Source: Epiperipatus broadwayi
Lineage: Eukaryota; Onychophora; Udeonychophora; Euonychophora; Peripatidae
DNA length: 64,000 nt
Direction of reading: 5' to 3'
NCBI GenBank assembly: GCA_028023455.1
Contig: JAQFVV010012497.1
Location: 250,001 to 314,000 of the forward strand
Shown here: piece by piece, positions 47,296 to 58,696 of the stretch
Position numbering within the stretch: the first letter of the stretch is position 1
How the letters are laid out: every line of letters begins with the position of its first letter
The notes under the pieces: generated by a model
Told to the model about the DNA's origin: nothing
Databases searched by the model: none
What the model saw: only the letters and a program-made list of their open reading frames with translations
Translations under genes and position numbers: made by a program

Positions 47296-48699
47296 ACTAC
47301 AAAAAATTAATTTTTTAAAAATATATGGGGAAAATAAGTTACTTTGCATATTTTAGATAAGTTGATAAATATTTTAATTTATTTTAAATTGATAAATAAT
47401 TTTTTTTGTCAAATTTTTAATATGTATAAAAATATGTAAGATCAAATTACATATACAAGATATAATTTGAATTTTTGTTTTTAAATAATTGTTTAGCTAC
47501 ATCTAGTCTTAACATGGGTACTATGTTTATTTTTCACTAGAATCAGATGTTTCTATGCATTGCTTCTGAGGAATAGTCTTGTATTGCTTCTTTGAAGAAA
47601 AAATTATTATGTTTATGAAGTTTTTGCATGTTAAGTACCACCTGTAATACTTTTTTTTTCAAAGTATCTTGAAATAGATTTTGGCAGTATTCCTGAAAAT
47701 TATCTAGGAATAAGATAAAATTGAAAATGGTTTATAGATTTCATTTTTTACTAGGCAAATGTTAAATACTATAATAAAATTGTAATGATGCAATTTTTAA
47801 TTATTTATAATTACTTACAATAAGCTTTTTGCACTAAGTGGCATAATAACTTTACAAAAATTAAGTAGAAAGCAATGACTTATCAATGATGAGCTGTTGA
47901 TCTTGATTGCTGATCATAATCCTAATACATTTTTTAGAATCAGTGTTGTTAAGATAATGTAACACACGCACACACACATATAAATATAATTACATGGTTA
48001 AAATTATTTGGAAAGTCATATGACATTCAAACTTCATAATGACAGTTTAACAATAGTTTCTTTCTATTATCCAAACTGATTTTTTTAAAATTTTATTTAT
48101 GCTACTTAGTTGAGAATCAATCTTGGAACCTTTAGCTCAGAATTTGCTATTCTGCTGCTGCTGAAAACAATGTAGATTTATATATATAATATTGGGAAAA
48201 TTAGATGTAATTTAGTTTACGGAAAGATTAAAAACATAATTGGGAAAGTATTATTCATATAAAAATGAATAAGTGTAAAAAATATAGATATAATTAAAAA
48301 ATGGGGAGAATTGTTAGGAGAATTATGTGCTAAAAAATAGACGTGAAGAAACAAAAAGTTGAAAGGAAAAATGAGATTTGGAATAAAAAGTAAGATTGAT
48401 ATAGATGAAGTGTGTTGATTGTCAGTAAAATAAAAAGCATAGGAATTGATTAAATTCTAAGAGATTAAAAAAAAAAAAAAGATCATAATTATTTTTTTTA
48501 TAACCATTATAAGTTCAGAAGATAAAATATTATGTAACTAAATATGAAGAAATTTTGGACAATATGTTTAATATTACCTGAAATGGAAATATTATTTTAG
48601 AATTCTAATTTTTATATTGATGAATATTAAATTTTTTCTGAGAAGCAATTTGAATTTAAAAAGTGTTGATATTGATGTTTGTAGATATAGTCATCTTCA
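47296..48699. other. No gene recognised
   Basis: AT-rich, with a (CA)n run near 47964-47978. No assignable features. Confidence 0.5.
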
Positions 48700-50490
48700 T
48701 TTCCAACCATTATTGATCCACTGCAGGATGAAGGTCTACAAGTTTAGTCCATCTTCTATCTTTAGCCTCTCTTATCCACATCACCCAACACACTTCCTTA
48801 TTTCATCAACTCATCTCACATGTGGTCTGTTTCTAAATAAATCGTTTACAATCTTTTGAAATCCGGTTCAAGATTTCAACTGTCCATCTATTATTTTTTT
48901 TAACAACATGTCCAGTCCAATTCCACGTCAGTTTCTTAATTCATTCTTTTAATGATGTCATCAATAATTGTTTGTTCTCTCATCCCTGTATTTCATTGTC
49001 ACTCACTTCTTACTTCTAACATACATCTCTCCATACTCCTGTTTAGTGTCCCAAGTCTCAGATTCATAAGAACTGGTAACACACATTTATTAAAAACCTT
49101 CCTTTTTAAACACATATTATTTCTAGCAAAAGCACTCCAAACAAGTTTAATTCTATGATTAATTTCATCATTTATGTTTCCATGTGTAGTAATAATTGAC
49201 CAAGATATTTGTAGTTGTTAACTTCTTCTAACTCATCATTATCAATCTTTATTTTTTTTTGAGAAAATCCATTAAATATTACTTTAGTCTTTTTAACATT
49301 TATCTTTAATTCTATTTTCTTACTTTTATTTAATAACACTTGCAACATTTCCCGAAGCTAAAGCATTATTTGTGAAAACAACTAGATCATCCGCAAAATC
49401 TAGTTGATTTAAATAATCTCCATTCACTTTTATTCCCATAGCTTTTGATTTTAATCCATCAATTGCAAACTGCTCTAAAAAGTTTTAGAGATCATCTTGT
49501 CATATAACCTTCTCAATGTTAATCTTTTTAGTATCATTATGTAATTTAATTGTTGCTGTTGCATTTTTATAAGTATTATTTATAATATGACAATATTCTG
49601 GGTCTATATCTTGATGATCCAATGCATTAATCATTGAAGAAATGCTTATAGGTTTTTCATAATCTACAAATTCAAAGCATAATAGCAATTCAAGTTCCTA
49701 GGTCCTTTTTATAACTTCTCTCAATACTTGGATATAATCCACCATACTAAAACTACATTTAAATTTAGCTTGTTCTTTTATTTGGTTAAAATCCAAAGTT
49801 GCTGTAGATGAGTTGTAATTATTTTGGTAACAATTTTATATCGATCTGATAAAAGACTGATAGATTTGTAATTTTTAATATCTTCTTTCTTTTTTTTTTA
49901 AATATTAATATTAATAGTGCATTCTTTCAATCATCTGGTACAAGATGGTTTAGACATTTGGTATATAACTTTGCCAAATTTTTTTCTATTTCATCTGCTT
50001 TTAAGATATTGATTATAATTCCATCATTACCTGGAGCTTTTCCCTTCTTCATAAATTTAATTGCATGTTTCATTTTTTCATTTAAAATCCTGGGCAATTC
50101 AAAAGATATAGTAATTGTAGAAGATATTTTTTATTGTTCTTTATTGCTATATAATACTTGATAAAACTCTTCTACACATTTCATAATGCCATCTCTTTTT
50201 TTAGTAATAGTTCCATTTTTTTTTTTTTTATTGCAGAAATAAGTTTCTACCAATACCAAGATGCTTTGCACTTTAAGACTTTTATTCTCTTCTTCAGCTT
50301 TCCTTGGTAGTTCACAATTGTACTGTCTTATATCATTATCAAATTTTTTTGTGCACTAGTTTACAAAATTTGAGATATTCAACCCTTCTTAATGCATCAT
50401 TTTTATATATTTTCATTTCTTCATAAATTGTCTTGTCTCAGTAGAAATTTTATTGGCCAATTTCTGCTTTTTGTACCAGCGATCTTTGTT
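48700..50490 (-). pseudogene. RTE-like LINE, linker, reverse transcriptase and C-terminus (antisense)
   Basis: Colinear, on the opposite strand, with 33410-35130. Read downward: linker (50490-50230), reverse transcriptase start (about 50100-49750), 'LLCFEFVDYEK' with the first catalytic Asp, then 'INALDHQDIDPEYCHIINN' (absent from the + copy), 'NATATIKLHNDTKKINIEK', and an intact FADD box ('DFADDLVVF', about 49400-49374). A TYGSETW-equivalent lies near 49070-49040. The 3' end has 'ccactgcaggatgaaggtct' at 48719, a word typical of the antisense 3' end of this LINE group. Frames are broken and the endonuclease is missing. Confidence 0.85.
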
Positions 50491-52119
50491 GCAGTTTTTA
50501 AAAGTGTATCAGTCTTTTCCTATTGATTTTATTCAAATCTGAATCATGTTCAAAATCTATAAATATTTGAAACAATTTGCAAGTTCTAATTTAAATTCAT
50601 TGGAAAGTTTTTGAAAATCAGGAATATCAATTATGAATATTGTTTTTTTTAATAATGTATATATATATAATATTGAATCTTACATATGTATATAGAGAAA
50701 GAGAAATTAATATATGTTTTAAACATTGGAAAGGACATTTGACAAAATAAAATAAATATTCTAAAGGATAAATTGAAGGAAAAAAACAGATAATTGAAAG
50801 GGAAGTAAATTAAAATGAAATGTAAAATAAAATGTATTAATATGAGTCAAAGTTAGATAGAAGTTTGTATTTTATATCTTATTGCATTTATTGTATATAT
50901 TTTATAACTAATAGATTATATTTATAATCATAATTTGTGTTTATTATAGTAATGTGTATATAAATAAAAAATGCTTATAGTAGGTTGAATAATTCAGTGT
51001 TTCATATTTGTTGATACTGCTTTTTTTATTTGTTAAATAAAGAATTTGAGCTTCTGAATAGCTGTAATAGAATATCTATTAAGTGTAACATACAAATGAA
51101 TGTACCAAAAAAAAAAAAAAAAAACAACGTATTATTTTAAGAGTTGTATAGTGAGATTTAAAAATGAAATATAAAAATTGAAATTTTATAGCATTTAAGT
51201 AGAAAATTAATAATGTAGATAATAATATTAAAATGGCAGTTGACTATGCAAACTTATCAATAGAAAATAAAATGCAGACTATTGTGATTAAATTTGAAAA
51301 AAAGACATTAAAGCTTCAACTATATGGATCTGACATATGGATAATAAAGAGACTATTTGGAATATGTGAATGAAAGAAGGTGGAAAGTTTAATGGACAAA
51401 TGATCAAAAAAAATATTGAAAAACTTTTATGATCATTAAAATAAAAAAAAGATTTGATTGTACATACTCTCAAAGACAAGTTTTATTATTTGTGCTTATT
51501 TTAAAGTAGAGTTTTTCTAGAGTATATTAATCTACCACAAAGTAGATGATACATAGAGGATAAAATTTGTATATACATCTTAAATATTTAAAGATATGTA
51601 GAGGTGATAATTACTATCAGTGCCTAGTCTGTCACCCTTTTATTACTATTTATTCTAAAATCTCAATATTTAAAGCTACATCATGAAATCTTAATCATTC
51701 AGAAAGCTTATTAAGAAGACGTGTATATCATATCTCAAAGAATAATACAATAACTTGTATTTAAGAGGTTTTTTTTTTTTTAATAAATGTTATCCATAAT
51801 ATTTTGCATCATCTAATGATTATGTTCAAATATGGTAATATAAGAAATCGTCTTTATTAGAATTTTAACAATAATTACAGAACAATACAGGATCCATCAA
51901 TGTTTTTGAATTATCTGAAAATATATACATGCATGCACATACTTTTAACAATAATTAAATTTTTGTATGTTTATGTTTATACATTATTTTTAAATGCATG
52001 CAGTAAATAAAATGTCAACAAATGAATTCATTAATACATATTTTATTTTATTGTTACTATTATATAAAATCATTTAGATACTCCTATTAATATATATATT
52101 CCTAACATAATATATATAT
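50491..52119. other. No gene recognised
   Basis: AT-rich with a poly(A) run at 51107-51124. No domain or repeat identified. Confidence 0.5.
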
Positions 52120-52945
52120 ATAACAACAGTATTAAATATTTAGATTTGATAATTTCAAGGAACAATAATATGATTGACTATAAATTGTTTATTAAACCTA
52201 TTGAAACTAGAGGGTATATTTCCTATTTATCTAACGTGCCACATAATTATAAGATGGCTGGTTTTAGGTCTTTTTTGTATAGAAATAATATTTTGTGTAA
52301 ATATGCATGTGATAAAAAGAAAAATATTGAAAATTATGCAAGTGAATTATTAAATGTAGGTATAATATAAAAGAAATTTATCATAGTAAGAAAATTAATA
52401 GAAATACTGGTGATGAAGAAATTAAGAGTAAGAAGTGGATATCTTTGCCTTTTTATAATAATAATCAAGTAAAATTTATGAAAAAAGTTTATAATGGTAT
52501 ATATAATGCTTCTTTTTATGGATCAGGTAATTTAAATAGAATGGTTAATAATTCAAAAGATAAGTTAGAAAAAAATAACATGAGTAATATAATTTATAGA
52601 ATTTTTTGTGGGTGTAACTTATCATATATAGGGAAATCTAGATGTAATATAGAGAAAAAAATTAAAGAACATAAATTGTTATATAAAAGAGTTTTGAAAA
52701 ATGTACCGATATGTAATAATAATAGTAATGAAGTCAAGTTATATACTGAATCTGTTTTTTATGATCATGATAGAAATTGTAATTTTAAGTTTAATTTTGA
52801 TATAAATAAAATAAAAATTTTAGGACAAGAGAGAGATAATGAAAAAAAAAAATTAAAGAGGCAGTTTTTATTAGTAGGTATAAAAATACGATAATAAACA
52901 GACAGTCAGCAAATGTTAGGATTAATGAATTGTGGGATATTTAAA
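52120..52945 (+). pseudogene. Penelope-like element, thumb plus complete GIY-YIG domain
   Basis: 'YLDLIISRNNNMIDYKLFIK' and 'SYLSNVPHNYKMAGFRSFLYR' (52130-52290) are the post-palm and thumb blocks of PLE reverse transcriptase. After a stop, 52445-52894 gives the linker and GIY-YIG domain: 'NIIYRIFCGCNLSYIGKS', 'NIEKKIKEHK' and 'ESVFYDHDRNCNFKFNFDI'. A one-base slip in an A-run near 52845-52855 moves the frame, after which 'IKEAVFISRYKNTIINRQ' and 'INELWDI' complete the domain at a TAA near 52944. The palm with its catalytic Asp is missing (5' truncation). No inverted copy is apparent, unlike the other PLE loci. Confidence 0.85.
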
Positions 52946-55460
52946 TCGACATGTGTTTCCGGTTGGTAATAGATGATTCTATTTTGAAAGTTGAGTTGAA
53001 AATGATTATGAATATAATCGAAAATATTTCTTTATGAGTTTTTATTGAGTTTTTATTTATATTGTATTATAAATTGTTTACCACTGTTTGGAATATATTT
53101 AAGTTTTGTTATTGTATTATTGATATTAGTGGACATTTATTTTGTTTTATATATATATACTGTATATATGCCACTGACTTCAGTACAACATCCTAAAAAT
53201 ATAAAATATTAATTTTAAAGGTTTGCTGTGTGAGATAACATAAACTAATATTTTGATACATCAAGCTTGTTAGAAAATATATAGATCATTTTACATTACA
53301 ATGTGATATCAAAACAAACATTTAATAACGAGATAAAAGCATTTTGATTATTTTTAAATTAATTTAAAATTTAAATAAAAGAAATAAGCTAACAAAATTT
53401 TTATGCAATGTCTCAAGTTTCAATTCAAATTACAATGGCTTAATATATATATATGTAAATGAAGTTTTTCTTGGATAAAAGAAATGTCATAATTTGTAAT
53501 TGTTTCTAGGAATAACTATATAGAATATTAAGATGTAGAATATATACAATGTTTCAACAAAATAGCATTTGTCCTCATCTAGGAAAAGATGTTATTCCAA
53601 AATTCATTATAAAGAATTAATTTATATCTGTAGAAGGAAGTAGGATGTAATATTTTACTCCTAATATTCACTTCTTACAATCTTGGGTTTAATTTTCATT
53701 TTGATTAGAAGAAAATAGTATAATCTTTAACTGAGTCTAGTTTTCTGTCATTTATTATTACATTGTGATTAATTCTTTACATCTTTTTATGTCTTTGCAG
53801 TGACCTTATAATAATACCTTTTTTCAATTGAGAGCAAATGCAATTTCACCAAAAAATCAGATGTATTTATACATTTTAATATTTTACACAGTTATGTCAG
53901 GATGGAATTACTAATTAATATAATCATTTGATTATTAATGGTAATAAGGAAAATCTTTATATTATTAAACAGTTTTGGTATGTTAGGAATGATTTGATAA
54001 TCTCTAGCCTAATAAATGATTAATAATAATTAAATAAAATGAATGATATTAGAGACGTATTTGCGTAAAGTTTAACACTTGTATAACAAATTGGAATTAA
54101 TTTGATATTAATAAATACTGAAGAAATGATGAATTGTGGAAGAGATTGTCACCTGAGCCAATTAATGAATACTAGTTCAACATGAATGTTAGTCAGATTA
54201 TAGCAAAATGCATATATTTCTGTATATAGAAATCTCATTTTAGTACTTATATCACACTGTATCTGAAATATCAGTTTTAATTATTTATCAGTTTCATTAT
54301 TGTTTTCATCTGCAATCAGTTTTAAATATGCATTGATATGTATTCAATACATTTTAAACATTATGAAGTGTAGAAATGACAATTTGCACATGTTATTAAT
54401 GGTAATATAATTTTTTTTTATAAAATTGGAGGAAATGTTTCATGAATTTTCAAATCAAATCATTCTAATGAATCAGTTAGTGATAAGATAGCTACCAGCA
54501 GACTTTTTCTTCTTATCTTAACAGAATTACATAGTTAATATTGTCAGAATAAAATTTAATAGCAAGTTCAGAAGCAAGTCTTAATATATTGAAAATGAAT
54601 ACAGATTTTCAATAACAAATAATTAATGCATTTTGAATGAAAACAACTTACAGAGAATGAGTAATGATTTCTATTAGATATTTGATGGAATCCCAATATT
54701 TCAGAAGATAATATACTTTGGTATTATATGTATGATATGCAAAAGCTGGATTGTCATCTTCATTATTATGATGCTGTTATTTCAGAAATGTCTTTATTAA
54801 TTAATTGACTGTATATATATTCTGCTCATAGTATATCAAGGTAGGTATTAATAGTGAGAGCACTGATTTCATTGTTGATCATACCTAAAATATTGTTAAT
54901 AAAATTGCTGAGCATCTATAACATGATCATTTTAATAAAATTATATTTCCTTTGCTTTTGTAAATTATCTAAATCTTTTATTGAAAAGATTTTATATCAA
55001 TTTTGGTAAACATATAGGCAATGAAGCAATTAATAAAAGTATTATTGCGTATGGGATAAAGGGTTGGAATCGCTTTATAGTTGAAGTTGGATTTAAATAA
55101 TTTATTTTGCATGGTAAATGCACTGTAATTTTTCAAAATCATGGACTTTATATTATACTTGAAGCTATCAGGAATACTCTTATTATATCTGACAAGTGAC
55201 TGAAAGGAGGAATTTATTTGCATTAAAAAAAAACTTAAATAACTATAAAAATGTGAAACAAAAGTTTTAATGTCTACCTTATTGCTTATAGTTAATTTTT
55301 TTAATGAATCACTATATTTAAAACTTCTATTCTACCATATATTTTTGAAACATGAATAAATACATTGAAGATAAATGACCTCCTTATGCATTTTTTGCTG
55401 AACCAGCATTCATCAATTCAAATCTCTATTTCTTTGATTATTTGTTCTGTATTTATTAAT
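52946..55460. other. No gene recognised
   Basis: The first ~220 bp may be the PLE 3' untranslated region, ending around the 'tatatatatatactgtatatatg' stretch near 53150. The rest is AT-rich without recognised content. Confidence 0.45.
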
Positions 55461-55469
55461 ATCAAATCA

Positions 55470-56335
55470 TTATAATTTGATTTACAACTGTCAAAGGTTC
55501 TCTATTCACACCTTTGCCACTGAACATATCAGATAAGTATATTAATGATTGTCACTAATTATTTATTATATTAGAGATTATATCTAGACTAAATATAATT
55601 TTAACTTTAATTAAAGATTAATATATGGACAAGTAATGAAAAGATATGTAATAAATATTGATCCGAGGCAGTGATCAGTGCTGATTTAGCATGAAATGCA
55701 CATCTTGGAAATCACTTGTGTTTTTTCAAATGCCTTTCTTCTTGTATTTCAAAAATGTATAGAGTGAAGAATTTAAATATATCTTAAAAGAAATTATACA
55801 TAGAATAGGAAAGATGATATTGAGTTATTCCATGTGTTTATTTAAAATCAGATATACTAATCTTTAACTGAAAGTTAAAGTTATATTTGGATTAGAATTC
55901 TATAGTAATCATTAGCTAAATTTGTGAATACAAAAGTTTGACATTTGTAAATCAAATTGTGATAAATTGTATATATCTAATTTTATCTTTGTAGTGGAGG
56001 AGGGAGGGGGTGGCTTTGAATATAATACCTAAAATAAATTAAATTTAGATTTCAAATTTTCTTTTTTTTTTTTTTAGTTTAATTTGTTTTAGAATCCTTA
56101 GAAAATAAATTTTAATAAAATTTATTATTAATTTTGAATTCACATAAGAATTATAATTGTAGTGGAATATTTTAATGGAAGAAATCAGACATAGTTCGTA
56201 ATACATTGATTGCTGAAGAGAATTTGAGTAAAATCTGCTAGATTCAGCATAGTTAACATTTATTTCATTTAAAACTCCTTATGCATTTATTATCCATTTT
56301 TCTAAAAAATGTTACTAAATAAACATATATCTTAT
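55470..56335. repeat. Diverged repeat block 1 (with inverted leading segment)
   Basis: 55735-56275 pairs in direct orientation with 56450-57050: 'catcttaaaagaaattacat', 'atgtgtttat', 'aatctttaactgaa.agttaaagttatatttg', 'ccttagaaaataaattttaata', 'ttgaattcacataag' and 'gagtaaaatctgctag'. 55470-55610 ('aatttgatttacaactgtcaaa', 'aatgattgtcactaa') is an inverted partial copy of 55880-56000. Confidence 0.7.
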
Positions 56336-56449
56336 GAGATATCTTATTACTATTTATTGTACAAGTGCCAATATTTTTACATTAATATTTTTGACATCAT
56401 CTTGTTAGGTAAATACTATTAGAAGATTATTAGTAAAATTGAAAGTCAT

Positions 56450-57050
56450 TTGTCTTTTTCAGATGTCTTTTTTATGTGTTTAGGTGAGATTGAAGTTTTA
56501 AATACATCTTAAAAGAAATTACATATAGAAGTCATGTGTTTATATACCAATCTTTAACTGAAGAGTTAAAGTTATATTTGAATTAGAGATCATCTGTAGT
56601 TGAATAAATTTGTCATAATCATTAGAATATTTATCTGAAGTGGTTGATACCAAAGTTGTGAATGCAAAAAATTTGATATTTATAAATCAAATTGCAATGA
56701 ATTATTATATAATCATACCCAATTTTATGTTTGTTTATGCAGCTGATTAAAAAATTGTATGTATTTTTTTTTTAATCATGGAGAGAGAGAGTGAGGCTTT
56801 GAACATTATACTAAAATAAATTAACTTTAGATTTCACTGTTTTCTAAGTTTTTTTAAAAATTTATTTTATAATCCTTAGAAAATAAATTTTAATAATATT
56901 TATATATATCAATGTTGAATTCACATAAGGATTATGATTGTAATAGATTATTTTAACAGAAAAGGTTGGACATAATTCTCAGTATGTCGATTTCCAAAGA
57001 GTATTTGAGTAAAATCTGCTAGGCCCATCACATTTATTTCATATAAAACC
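56450..57050. repeat. Diverged repeat block 2
   Basis: Direct partner of 55735-56275, offset about 720-750 bp, with several indels, including an insertion near 56630-56680 ('tctgaagtggttgata'). No coding frame is recognised. Confidence 0.7.
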
Positions 57051-57102
57051 TAGTTATAATTGTGTCATAAGTGAGATGTTTAAACTTTGCGGTTAAATAT
57101 TA

Positions 57103-57670
57103 TATAAGTGTGATTTGTGCTAAAGACGCATAAACATACAAAGCTGCCTTTTTAAAATTCTTTATATATTAAAACAATAATGGAAGTTGTGGCTAAGCAC
57201 TTTCAAGGGACACAGTCCTCATAGTCATAGCCATATTGTAACTAACAAAACTAGTAATGCAAATGAGTTTATGTATTCCATTTCTTGGATATATTGTAGC
57301 ACGTCTCTTTTCTGTTGATGGTGTGATTGTCAGGCTTCATAAACTTCGGTGAAACCAGAGCCTCTGTCTATACGGCTGTCTCAACATATATATCCGTACA
57401 ACAAAGCACTAACAGACCCAATTTGTAACTCAGTTTTCGTCCAGCATCACATCTCAGCAGGGCACGATTGCGAACCGATTGACTCTGTGGTTGTTTGCAG
57501 AGAACGCCACGACTTAAAAGAAAAGTCAGAAACTTACTATGACTATGAGGGCTGTGTCTCTTGAAAGCACTCAGCCACATTTGCATTATTGTTTTAATAT
57601 ATAAAGAATTTTAAAAAGGCAGCTTTGTTTATTTATGTGTCTTTAGCACAAATCATACTTATAAATATGT
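57103..57670. mobile_element. Penelope-like element hairpin
   Basis: The outer arms 57103-57230 and 57540-57665 are near-perfect reverse complements ('gtgatttgtgctaaagac' against 'gtctttagcacaaatcat'). Inside, 57275-57345 is the inverted end of a GIY-YIG gene ('NRKETCYNISKKW' on the - strand) and 57330-57564 is the forward copy. This is the inverted 3' end plus truncated body seen at 11346-12218 and 21022-21976. A clean target duplication was not found: 'taaatat' and 'tgtgtcat' are candidates on each side, too short to decide. Confidence 0.75.
57330..57564 (+). pseudogene. PLE GIY-YIG C-terminal remnant
   Basis: 'INFGETRASVYT' and, one frame over, 'LSIRLSQHIYPYNKALTD', 'NSVFVQHHISAGHDCE' and 'VVVCRERHDLKEKSE' follow the order of the GIY-YIG domain at 21540-21860 ('YYGET', 'TRLDQHIYTFN', 'SSVFLEHANQSGHNF', 'IILCSESNDHKRKIKE'). 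It is a distinct family from the 21 kb copy. Frameshift near 57370; no upstream protein. Confidence 0.75.
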
Positions 57671-58577
57671 GTCATCCAAATTCCTAATAAATATTATTTT
57701 TGCTAAAAAAATAAATATATATATCTCATTAAATATTATTTATGGTACAAGTGCCATTTTATATATCCTTGACATCGACCCTTTTAGACACATTATTAAT
57801 TATTATTACTTAATCATTTATTAGATGAGACAGGTCTGGTCTTGATATATAAGGGGACTTTGTGTAAACAATTATTTTTAGTGGTAACTGTAAATTTGAG
57901 CTCTTATATTTAGAAGCACCTTAGTAGACACTCTTTATGAAGAAAAAACAACCAAAGACATTGATATTGCTTACATTTATGTAACAACTTTTTACTGCAC
58001 ATATTTTAGTAATAAAAATAATGGATATATTAAAAAAAATAGTTTTTATTATAAAGATATTTATAATAAATTTTTATTATAATTTTGTAACTTTTTTGGC
58101 TTTTAAACTGGTAAATTTTTTAATTATTGTATATTATTTAAATATAATTTTAATAGTATACTTTATTTTTTCAATTTTGAAAATTTTCTTCAGTAGCAGC
58201 ACATAGTAAATATTGATTTATAAATATTAAATAACAAAAACAGTAGTTCTCAATAAAGAAAATTGCTTTGTATTTTCATTCCACCAACTAGAAATGACAT
58301 GTAAAGAATAAAAACATTTGCTAACCTATTGTATTCACTGAATGAAAACAGTAATAAAGTGCGTAGAAAAATACATGATAACTATGGTGCCATTAAATTT
58401 ACCATTTCTGTGACATAATATATTTTTAACTTCACTATTTTAATTTGTAATTTAATCTGTAAATAAATCTATATTAATTAAAGACAGTCCCTTAAGTTTT
58501 TTTTTTGATTTCATTAAATTATGCAACATATCACCTTATCTAGATATATAGAAAATACGTGATAATATTTTGAACTA
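57671..58577. other. No gene recognised
   Basis: AT-rich. The 58021-58206 open frame is a low-complexity Ile/Phe/Leu-rich product of base composition and is not supported as a gene. Confidence 0.5.
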
Positions 58578-58696
58578 TTTCCATCATCTCATTAAATGTT
58601 GAATGTATAGAAAATTTTAAACTTTATTTAAACTTCTCAAATATAAATAAAATTTTCCATACATTCAACATTTAATGATAGGTGATGGAAATAGTC
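58578..58696. repeat. Hairpin, ~44 bp arms
   Basis: 'ctatttccatcatctcatta' to '...gaaaatttt' (58578-58617) is the reverse complement of 58651-58696, around a ~30 base AT loop, with only a few mismatches. Its short size and terminal 'CTATTTCCATCA' suggest a small MITE. No duplicated target was identified. Confidence 0.65.

Noticed and set aside
52120-52945. Inverted 3' end upstream of the 52 kb PLE
   Set aside because: Only a weak 'ataaaatgtc' similarity upstream; no arms could be aligned.
57040-57720. Target duplication around the 57 kb PLE hairpin
   Set aside because: Candidate words of 7-8 bp are AT-rich and equally placed alternatives exist.
58021-58206. 61-codon open frame of Ile/Phe/Leu
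   Set aside because: Low-complexity translation of AT-rich DNA; no start context, domain or splice evidence.
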